DNA of 64,000 bases. It comes from Thiohalobacter sp. (GTDB lineage: Bacteria; Pseudomonadota; Gammaproteobacteria; DSM-19610). Positions 22,177-30,088 of the stretch are shown in pieces. The stretch is taken from the NCBI GenBank assembly GCA_026984515.1, contig JALSRZ010000006.1, positions 33,372-97,371 of the forward strand, written 5' to 3'. The translations under genes and the position numbers were made by a program. The notes beneath the pieces were generated by a model. It saw only the letters and a list, made by a program, of their open reading frames with translations, was not told where the DNA came from and made no database searches. How positions within the stretch are numbered: position 1 is the stretch's first letter; every line of letters begins with the position of its first letter.

Positions 22177-23691
22177 ATGAATACGACCGAAACAAACAAA
22201 ATGATTGATCAGGCCTTTGCCGCAGTGGAACAAGGCAAGCTGGCGGATGCGGAACAATTGTTCGCCCGGGCTTGCGAAATGGACGGCAATAATAGCGAGG
22301 CCTGGATGATGCGGGGCGCGATTCAGCTTGAGTACGGCGCAACGGAAGTGGCATCTGATTATCTGGATCGGGCTCTCGAACTGGATCCAGATAATATCGA
22401 GGCCCATTTCACGTTGTGCAAACTCTTTCTAGCCGATGAGCGCCTGGAAGAAGCCATCGCCAGTGGCCGCAAAGCGGTAGAACTCGACAGGAATTACGGA
22501 GAAGCCTGGTTAACATTAGGGTTAACCTATGCGAAAACCGGCCAATACCAGGACGCTGAACAGAGTATACGGATTGCCACTACCCTGCTGCCTGAATCGG
22601 CTGAGGCCAAAATCGCCCTTGTAAATGCACTGAGATGTCAGTCCAGGCTGGAAGAGGTTGTGCCCGTCTGTGAGACAATCCGTATCGGAAACCCCGATCA
22701 GTCATATATCTGGCACAGCCTGGGACTGGCATACCAGGAGTTACATATGCTGCAGGATTCCGAGCAGTGCTTTGCAAAAGCCATCGAACTGGACCCCCGT
22801 TACGCAGAAGCCTATTGCAGCCTGGGAGAAGTAAATGCCGCACAGGGGAACGGCCGGCAGGCGATGGCCTTCTACAAAAAATCCAGGGAATTCGACCCCA
22901 CGATTCCCCGCCTTCATTTTAAACTCGGCCAGGTATTGCTTTTTAACAGTTCCGATGAGCATCAACGACTGCTACGGCAACTGCAACGGGACCATGTATA
23001 CAGCGATGCCGGCGAAGCCGGCAATATAGCTGCAAAGCTGGCCGAAAATGTGCAATACGATGATCCTCCAGCACTGGCCAGCCTGGTTCAGTTCTTTTCC
23101 GACTTTGATCCCGAAAAACTATACCCCACGGCATGGTGGTCCAGTGCCTTGCAGCAGTTCGGACCACCGGAGCTGGCTTCTGACACAGTGATGCGCAGTG
23201 TGTTCTCGGCTGTCTTCAGCTGGTCGCTTCCCTGCAAGGAAGCACTGGATGCGATAGTGGATTTTGCCGCAGAATCCAGGATAGCCTCTTACGGATCCGG
23301 GGCAGGTTACTGGGAGTACTTGCTGGGCAGCCGATATGGTGTCGACATCGCTTGCCATGACATGGAACTGCGCCACCGGTTTATCGAGATGAAGGAACAA
23401 CGACACACGGACACGGTGATCAACCCATCGGATACTGTTTTTCTTTCCTGGATCCCTGGAGAATCCAGTGACGGTCTGGGTATAGAATCCTTGCTGGACC
23501 AGTTACAGACCGGGCAGAAGCTGGTGCTGGTCGGTGAACCGGCGGACAGACTGGGACAGCCACGCACCTGCGGGACCGCCCGCTTCTTTCAATTCCTGCG
23601 CAATAACTTCGAACAGCATGCAACCATCCCGCTCGCTAACTATGCCTACCTGGAAGACTGCGTGGAACTGTTTACGAGAAAATCCTCGTAA
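22177..23691 (+). CDS. TPR-repeat protein with C-terminal Rossmann/SAM-methyltransferase-like domain
   Basis: Successive TPRs (PDNIEAHFTLCKLFLADERLEEAIASGRKAVELDRNYGEAWLTLG..) then ESRIASYGSGAGYWEYLLGSRYGVDIACHDMELR. Confidence 0.75.
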   Translation: MNTTETNKMIDQAFAAVEQGKLADAEQLFARACEMDGNNSEAWMMRGAIQLEYGATEVASDYLDRALELDPDNIEAHFTLCKLFLADERLEEAIASGRKAVELDRNYGEAWLTLGLTYAKTGQYQDAEQSIRIATTLLPESAEAKIALVNALRCQSRLEEVVPVCETIRIGNPDQSYIWHSLGLAYQELHMLQDSEQCFAKAIELDPRYAEAYCSLGEVNAAQGNGRQAMAFYKKSREFDPTIPRLHFKLGQVLLFNSSDEHQRLLRQLQRDHVYSDAGEAGNIAAKLAENVQYDDPPALASLVQFFSDFDPEKLYPTAWWSSALQQFGPPELASDTVMRSVFSAVFSWSLPCKEALDAIVDFAAESRIASYGSGAGYWEYLLGSRYGVDIACHDMELRHRFIEMKEQRHTDTVINPSDTVFLSWIPGESSDGLGIESLLDQLQTGQKLVLVGEPADRLGQPRTCGTARFFQFLRNNFEQHATIPLANYAYLEDCVELFTRKSS

Positions 23692-23793
23692 CCTGCAGGA
23701 AGGAACCGCTGAAGTCAACACGGCTTGATGCAGGTCAGTACCATCTCGCGCTAATGGGCGTATCTTTACTACAGAAGGAATAAAGGCAGGAAG

Positions 23794-23817
23794 TCCTCCA
23801 GTCATAAGTGAGGAGGG
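23794..23817 (+). promoter_or_regulatory. Candidate Shine-Dalgarno-sequestering hairpin
   Basis: TCCTCC (23794-23799) pairs with GGAGGG (23812-23817), which is the SD for the ATG at 23824. Confidence 0.4.
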
Positions 23818-23823
23818 TGAATC

Positions 23824-24036
23824 ATGAAATCACGTCTTTGGGGCATTATCAGCACCTGCTTCATTACTCTGGTTACAACATTATCCAGTACAGCGATGAG
23901 CCAACCGTTGGCGGCCCGTCTTCCCGAGGTTTCCGGCGGAGGCAATCCCGGGGCGGTTCCGATCGCCGTGTGGGTGGTTATTATTGGTCTGATTGGGTTG
24001 GTGGGCATCGCGAGAAGGAACTCGACCGGGAGGTAG
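23824..24036 (+). CDS. Small secreted protein (70 aa): signal peptide plus C-terminal PEP-CTERM/VPxxxxW-like sorting tail
   Basis: MKSRLWGIISTCFITLVTTLSSTAMSQPLAARLPEVSGGGNPGAVPIAVWVVIIGLIGLVGIARRNSTGR; strong SD. Confidence 0.7.
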   Translation: MKSRLWGIISTCFITLVTTLSSTAMSQPLAARLPEVSGGGNPGAVPIAVWVVIIGLIGLVGIARRNSTGR

Positions 24037-24148
24037 CTGCTGCGCCGGCCACAGCGGATTATTGTGCCATATGCGGAAATGGTTATGTCGCCACTGTACA
24101 CTGGCGCTATAATCATGTCGCCAGGGGTTCATTACGCAAGGAAGTTCC

Positions 24149-24784
24149 ATGGAAGGGCGTATTGTAAAGTTGATTGAGCTGTTAAGCCGGATTCTTTGCG
24201 ACACTCGCTGTGAACAGCCTGCAGACGCAGCCTATCTGTTTGCCCAGACGGAAGACAATCAGGATTCGGTTTTATCGGCGGCCGGCGAACTTCTGGATAA
24301 ACATCTGGCAAGGAAAATACTGATTCTGGATACAAGTGCCCGGAGTGGCTACCCCGGCTTTGAGCACTGGCAACAGAAACTGAATGCATCAGGAGTTGCC
24401 GACAAATATATACAGGGTGTGAGTCTTGCTGGAGACTGCCCCCTGAATACACTTATTGAGGCGGAAGCAATGGCAGATCATGCCAGGCTAAATGGTTATG
24501 AAAGCCTGTACATTGTTGCTGCACCATTCCACCAGTTGAGGGCGTACATGACAGGCGTGACTGCGCTCATGCGACGCTGCCCGGGGCTAAACCTGTACAG
24601 CTATGTCGGGAATCCACTGCCCTGGCAGGAAAATGTGGTGCATTCACAGGGGGAACACCGGGGAGAAAGACGGACTTTGATCAGCAGTGAACTGGAGCGC
24701 ATCGAGAAATACCAGGGAAAAGGTGACCTGAAATCCATTGACGGCGTACTGGAATACCTGAACAACAGGGCACCGCAAGATTGA
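24149..24784 (+). CDS. YdcF/SanA-like (DUF218) family protein
   Basis: ARKILILDTSARSGYPGFEHWQQKL..SLYIVAAPFHQLRAYMTGVTAL resembles DUF218 core. Confidence 0.55.
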   Translation: MEGRIVKLIELLSRILCDTRCEQPADAAYLFAQTEDNQDSVLSAAGELLDKHLARKILILDTSARSGYPGFEHWQQKLNASGVADKYIQGVSLAGDCPLNTLIEAEAMADHARLNGYESLYIVAAPFHQLRAYMTGVTALMRRCPGLNLYSYVGNPLPWQENVVHSQGEHRGERRTLISSELERIEKYQGKGDLKSIDGVLEYLNNRAPQD

Positions 24785-24923
24785 AGCGGGATCATCAAAT
24801 ACTGGATTTTCCGGTTCCCTCATTACTAACGAAACACAGGAAGTATTTGTGAATCGTCGTAGACGGTGACTGAGTGGGCGCATTGACCAGAATTTTTTGG
24901 CAATCAGAGTTTCCTGAAACAGC

Positions 24924-26096
24924 ATGATGCCGCATACACAAAAAGGGCCTGTATGCTCGGTCAGGTGGTGGTACTACGTCATCGTCCCTGTCATTTCCAC
25001 TCTACTGACCGTAGCGCTCATTGAGGCAGGCTTCACGCTGTTGCACCCGGTTCCTTTCTCCATAGAAAGTAATATGTATTTTTCCCCCGATCCATTTACC
25101 GGTTACCGATTGAAGCCCAACGCAAACGGTTATTTTCAACACCGGATACCCGCCCGAACCAACCGATACGGACATCGGGATGAGTTTGTTCCAATGGAGA
25201 AACCTGTGGGCACTTTCAGAATCCTGTTGCTGGGCGACTCTTTCACGGTTGGTGCCAGTGTTGCCGAAGACGACACCTACGCAGAAGTTCTCGAAGTGCT
25301 TTTGAACAAAATAAGCGCAGCGCCTGTTGAAGTCATTAACGCCGGAGTCGGGGGATGGGACCCGTTTCAATATGCGCAGTACTATAAACATTACGGACGC
25401 AACTTCTCCCCCGACCTGGTTCTTGTCGGTTTTTTTGTTGGGAACGATACCTACAGCCAGATAACAGACATCCATCAGACAAGGACAGCCGTTCTTGGAC
25501 GGCGGGTAACCAGAGAGGCTACGATGGATCCTCTCATTCGCCTTAAGGTGTTCTTATACAACCATTCCAATATCGCACGACTGGCCTGGAACCGGGGACC
25601 AACCATAGAAAACGTCACACGGAAAGACTGCGCTGATTTTTCCACGCAGTATCTTGCCATACAGCGCAGCCGGCTGAACAATCACCTGAAACGGTCAGGC
25701 CGCCAGGAAAACCGCGTGATAAACAGCATCCACCAGATCAGCGAGATCAGGAAACTTGCCGATATGGATTCCATACCGCTGGTGGTTTTACTGTTTCCCG
25801 ATGAAAACCAGGTTAACGAGCGTCTTCAACAGGTCCTGCTGGCCGACGGAGACCGTGAGAAATATGATTTTGGCATGCCACAATCAATGCTCCTGGATTT
25901 GTTCAGCGAAGCAGGGATTCCCGCCGTAGACCTGCTGCCCTTTTTTAAAAACGATGCCCGCTGTCTGTACATGAATGACACGCACTGGACACCGAGTGGA
26001 CATGCGCTGGCGGCGAGGGTCATATATAACTATATAGTCAATGAAAATCTGATGTCTGGCTCCGCGCCACGGAAGCAGTCGTCGGTCAAAGACTAG
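24924..26096 (+). CDS. Membrane-anchored SGNH/GDSL hydrolase family protein
   Basis: N-terminal TM; RILLLGDSFTVGASVAEDDTYAEVLEVLLN; VINAGVGGWDPFQ; NDTHWTPSGHALAA catalytic Asp-His block. Confidence 0.8.
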   Translation: MMPHTQKGPVCSVRWWYYVIVPVISTLLTVALIEAGFTLLHPVPFSIESNMYFSPDPFTGYRLKPNANGYFQHRIPARTNRYGHRDEFVPMEKPVGTFRILLLGDSFTVGASVAEDDTYAEVLEVLLNKISAAPVEVINAGVGGWDPFQYAQYYKHYGRNFSPDLVLVGFFVGNDTYSQITDIHQTRTAVLGRRVTREATMDPLIRLKVFLYNHSNIARLAWNRGPTIENVTRKDCADFSTQYLAIQRSRLNNHLKRSGRQENRVINSIHQISEIRKLADMDSIPLVVLLFPDENQVNERLQQVLLADGDREKYDFGMPQSMLLDLFSEAGIPAVDLLPFFKNDARCLYMNDTHWTPSGHALAARVIYNYIVNENLMSGSAPRKQSSVKD

Positions 26097-28462
26097 TGCA
26101 CCGAACGCCGGTAGTCGCGGGTAACACCCTTGTCATCACGGCACAGCACCTGGTCGGGACGGGCCAGCCGACAGGACATAGTGTACTCGCTGATTTGCCA
26201 GCCGGTCTCGGTGGACAGGGCCGCTTCCCTGGCACTGTCCGAATCATCCTTCAGCAGTTTAACCAGGGTGCGGTAGGACAACTGGAAACGATTTCCATCC
26301 GCAAACCCCTTCAGCGTTGTCTCTACCTTGTACAGTGCCGGACCATACCGGGTCTTGATGTTCTGTGGAACGCTCAGGCAGGCGAGCTGTTCGCCCTGGC
26401 TGTTGCAGTAGGTAACTTTAGAGGGCAGCAGGGACGCGGGTTTACCACGACTGGACCATTGCCCTTCCAGCAGCATCGCCCTGAGCCGCTCGCGCGGGCT
26501 GCGTTTCGGCACAACCCGGGGGGTCGCTGTGGTCGCAACCCTGACCGGCGCCCGGGGCTTGACCGGGGCCGCAGGCGGTGCCGGTTTTTTTACCGGGACT
26601 GCCGTTTTTCGGCTGGTCTCCGCCTGGTTCAGGTTCATTGCCAGGCGCAATTCTGCTTCACGCCGCAAGCGCGCCTTCTCTGCCTCGACGGCAGCCGCAT
26701 CCACTTTATCCACTTTGGCAGGCTCGGGTTCAGGCGTTTCAACTGCCGGCTCGGGCTTTGCAGCAATCTCCGCAGGTTCGTCCGCCCTGACTGCTTCCCC
26801 GGAGCCGGCAACCGGCTCTGAAGATGTCGGGGTAGCGCCTTTTTCAACCTCGGCGGCCGGTGCTTGCGCTATGGGTGGTGGCGAACGGGTATCTGCTGCA
26901 CTCACGGAAACATCCGCTACTGCTACCGCTTGCTCCGCGTTCTCCTCGCTACCGGCATCCACCTTCGCGTCTGCATCTGCGCCAACATTGTCCCCCATAC
27001 CGGCATCCGTAACCGGCGCTTCCCGACCGGTATCCAGCTGTTCGGCCAACGGCAACCCCGTGGTTTCGCCACCCGGCCCGGGCTGCTCCACCGGTGCCGG
27101 AACCTCCCCGGTAACCCCGCTATTCAGCGGTGCATTGAACGTCACCTGGGGCGTGGCTTCATTGTTCTTGTCGAGCAGGCCCAGCAAGTCAAAGCCCGTA
27201 TCCCCGTTATAAACCGTCCATGCAATCCCGACGAATACCGCAATGGCAGCGACCTTGCCCCACGGCTTCTTTGCCGCCGTGGATTCCGGTACCGGTGCAG
27301 GCGGGGCTGCGCCAATGGTTGGCTCCCTGCGCATGGTCGGCTCGATGCGCCGCTTGCGGCCACTCACCTGGGCGGGCGTAACCTGTTCAGGCGACTTCCT
27401 TTTACCGCCGAAGCGAGGTGATGCCTTGCGGGAGGGTTGCGTTGGTTCCGTTGCCGGCCCGGACTTTGCCGGTTTGCGCCGGAACTTTTTGGCCTTCCGT
27501 TTTGTGGCAGACTCATCGGCCGTCGGTACGGGCGCTGCGTTCATGTCCCTGCGTGGAAGACTGCGCACCGGCGCGTCTGCACCCTGGTCAGGCTCGCCTG
27601 GCGCCGGCTCCCGGCTTTCACCTTCGGATTCCGGGGACAGCAGGAACTCCTTGTGCAACTCCTCGATGACCGTCCGGGCATCTTCGGTGACCAGCGCGTG
27701 TTTCTGCTCCAGCCCCCCGTAGAGGAACAGGCGGTTGCAGATCAGGTTGATCCGGCGCGGTATACCGCCACTGTAGCGATGGATCAAACGCAAGGCACCC
27801 TCGTCGATACTCGGGTCGCCCTTCCAGCCAACGCGCGACAGGCGGTGTTCGACGTAGTCGATCACCTCGTCCAGCCCCAGTGGCTGCAGGTGTGAAGCGG
27901 CAATCAGGCGCTGGTGCAGGTGCTCCATACCGGGCTTGCGCAACATCTCCAGTAACTGTTCCTGGCCCACCAGGAAGATCTGCAGCAACAGCTGGTGGTT
28001 ACGTTGCAGGTTTGCCAGCAGGCGCAGTTCTTCCAGGGCCGCGGCACTCAGACCCTGTGCCTCGTCGACAATCAGGATGACGCGCCGTCCCTTGTAGCTC
28101 TGCTGGTTGAGAAACTGTTCCAGCTCCTGCAACAGGCCGGGTTTACTGGTGTCTTCCGGGTGCAGGTCAAACAGGTTGACGACCATCTGCAGCAGGTCGC
28201 GGGATTCGAGCTGGGTACTGGTGAGGGTGGCGACCTCGATGTGCTCCTTGTCCAGCCCCTCCACCAGGTCGCCGATGAGGGTGGTCTTGCCCGTGCCCGG
28301 CCCGCCGGTTACCGCGATGAACCCCTCGCCCTGGAAAATCGCATACTGCAGGTACGCCCTGGCATTGGCATAACTGCTGTGCGCCAGGGAAAAGCGATGA
28401 TCCGGACTCAAGCGGAAGGGCTCGCCCGTCATCTTGTAATAGGTTCTGTATACGTCGAGCAT
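26093..28462 (-). CDS. ExeA-like AAA ATPase with Pro/Ala/Glu-rich linker, TM segment and C-terminal Cys-containing domain
   Basis: MLDVYRTYYKMTGEPFRLSPDHRFSLAHSSYANARAYLQYAI; Walker A GGPGTGKTT; Walker B VILIVDEAQGL; TM VAAIAVFVGIAWTVY; C-term YCNSQGEQLACLS..MSCRLARPDQVLCRDD. Confidence 0.85.
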   Translation of the reverse strand: MLDVYRTYYKMTGEPFRLSPDHRFSLAHSSYANARAYLQYAIFQGEGFIAVTGGPGTGKTTLIGDLVEGLDKEHIEVATLTSTQLESRDLLQMVVNLFDLHPEDTSKPGLLQELEQFLNQQSYKGRRVILIVDEAQGLSAAALEELRLLANLQRNHQLLLQIFLVGQEQLLEMLRKPGMEHLHQRLIAASHLQPLGLDEVIDYVEHRLSRVGWKGDPSIDEGALRLIHRYSGGIPRRINLICNRLFLYGGLEQKHALVTEDARTVIEELHKEFLLSPESEGESREPAPGEPDQGADAPVRSLPRRDMNAAPVPTADESATKRKAKKFRRKPAKSGPATEPTQPSRKASPRFGGKRKSPEQVTPAQVSGRKRRIEPTMRREPTIGAAPPAPVPESTAAKKPWGKVAAIAVFVGIAWTVYNGDTGFDLLGLLDKNNEATPQVTFNAPLNSGVTGEVPAPVEQPGPGGETTGLPLAEQLDTGREAPVTDAGMGDNVGADADAKVDAGSEENAEQAVAVADVSVSAADTRSPPPIAQAPAAEVEKGATPTSSEPVAGSGEAVRADEPAEIAAKPEPAVETPEPEPAKVDKVDAAAVEAEKARLRREAELRLAMNLNQAETSRKTAVPVKKPAPPAAPVKPRAPVRVATTATPRVVPKRSPRERLRAMLLEGQWSSRGKPASLLPSKVTYCNSQGEQLACLSVPQNIKTRYGPALYKVETTLKGFADGNRFQLSYRTLVKLLKDDSDSAREAALSTETGWQISEYTMSCRLARPDQVLCRDDKGVTRDYRRSVH

Positions 28463-28743
28463 CGGTTCTGTATTGTCCCGGCCAGGGTCCGGAAATGCGC
28501 ACCACTCCGGCAGCTAACCCACTGCGATCTATGATATTATTGCGGCTGAAGCGCCCCCAGCTGTAGCGCATGCCTTGTCAGCCAGCAGATCACATTAACA
28601 TATTACAGTAACCTGAAGAACTATAGCGGAAAATCCTGCCGGGCAGCACAAAAATGCTTGACTTGACAACGAATTACGCGGATTCTTTACCGAATCTGGA
28701 TACTTGGAGTCCGCCGCGGCGTGCCTCCGGAGAACACAATTCT

Positions 28744-29082
28744 ATGAAAAATCCCGTCGTCCAGTTCCTGTTGTGGGGGCTATTCCTGAGTTACCCCGCC
28801 TTTGGCCAGGAGGCCATCCAGATCGAGATTGACAGCGCACCGGTCGAGGTGGAAATCCAGAAACCGGAACCCGCTACACCTCCCAAACCGGAAACCACCG
28901 CGGAACAGCAGACTGCGGAGACTGAAGAAACGCCCGGCACAGAAGAACAAACCGCGCAGAGCGGTATGAGCCGCGGGCAGACCGTAGGGATTGCCATCGG
29001 CGCGGTGGTCGCAGCCGGGCTGGCGTTGCTGGCTGGCGGGGGTGGTGGTGGCGGTGGCGGGAGCAGCACACCGCAGCACTGA
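28744..29082 (+). CDS. Small exported Glu/Thr/Pro-rich protein with C-terminal hydrophobic helix and polyglycine tail (GfcA/YjbE-like architecture)
   Basis: MKNPVVQFLLWGLFLSYPAFGQEAIQ..TVGIAIGAVVAAGLALLAGGGGGGGGGSSTPQH; internal ATG 28744 with GGAG SD. Confidence 0.65.
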   Translation: MKNPVVQFLLWGLFLSYPAFGQEAIQIEIDSAPVEVEIQKPEPATPPKPETTAEQQTAETEETPGTEEQTAQSGMSRGQTVGIAIGAVVAAGLALLAGGGGGGGGGSSTPQH

Positions 29083-29191
29083 CCTCCTGATCGACATGAC
29101 AGGTTCCATACTACCCGCCACCCTGCACCAGTTGTTCCGGTCGGCGTTCCAGCACCCCGATTCCAGAAGGCACCGGTACCGCCGGTAAAAT

Positions 29192-30088
29192 TCAGCACAT
29201 CATCTTTAAATCATTTTTCCGGCGCATATTCTGCAAGTAATCTGTGTGCATTCTTTCAATGAGCTCCTGCCAGTTTGGCGCCTCGTAACCGGTAGCCGCC
29301 CTGAAACGCCCGGCATCCAGTGATCGATCGATCACTGGATGATCTTTCGAAACCACCTCAATGATCTTGCCATACACCCGTGCCACCTGTTGCAACAACT
29401 CCAGCTTGCTGATCGGGTCAGCTGCGACATGATATAAGCCTCTCAGACCGGTATCGGGAATGATGACATCACGCACCAGCTGTGCAAGAACAACCGTCGG
29501 CAAACCGGAAAATATGGCCCGGGAAAATCCACCGCAGCTTTGCTGCCGACCGAGAAACCAGTCGATCAGCCCCTCGGCGCTATCCAGCGCATGCCCGATT
29601 GCCGAGGTGCGCAGGGTAATCACGCGAGGGCCATGCACCTCGCCCAGCAGTTTGGACAAACCGTACAGATCCCTGGCATCAGCCAGGTCCGTCTCCCGGT
29701 ACTGCCCCTTTTCACCAGAGAATACGCAATCGGTACTAAAATGCACCAGGCGGGCACCGGCGGTATCGCACAGTCCGGCCAGACGATGCGGCAACAGGGC
29801 ATTCAGGGGTATAGCCTGCAAGGGGTCACTGGCGCCTGGCAGCTGCTTGATCAAACCTATACAGTTGATCACCACCTCGGGAGCGACGCGCTCAAACACG
29901 CCCGCCAGGACACCCTCACTATTCACATCGATACCCGTCAGCAGATGCGCTGCAACCCGGTGCGGGAAGAGCGGTATGGTGTCGGCCGAACGCATGGTCC
30001 CGAACACCTCATGCTCCCCGGGTTCAGAGAGCACCCGGAGCATTGCATTCCCCAGCATACCGCTGGCACCCAGCACCAGCAGCTTCAT
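29192..30088 (-). CDS. RmlD-like NAD-dependent sugar-nucleotide reductase (WbvR-type SDR)
   Basis: MKLLVLGASGMLGNAMLRVLSEPGEHEVFGTMRS; FSTDCVFSGEKGQYRETDLADARDLYGLSKLLGE. Confidence 0.85.
   Translation of the reverse strand: MKLLVLGASGMLGNAMLRVLSEPGEHEVFGTMRSADTIPLFPHRVAAHLLTGIDVNSEGVLAGVFERVAPEVVINCIGLIKQLPGASDPLQAIPLNALLPHRLAGLCDTAGARLVHFSTDCVFSGEKGQYRETDLADARDLYGLSKLLGEVHGPRVITLRTSAIGHALDSAEGLIDWFLGRQQSCGGFSRAIFSGLPTVVLAQLVRDVIIPDTGLRGLYHVAADPISKLELLQQVARVYGKIIEVVSKDHPVIDRSLDAGRFRAATGYEAPNWQELIERMHTDYLQNMRRKNDLKMMC
29314..29341. repeat. Perfect 28-bp palindrome inside the RmlD-like CDS
   Basis: CATCCAGTGATCGATCGATCACTGGATG equals its own reverse complement. Confidence 0.9.
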
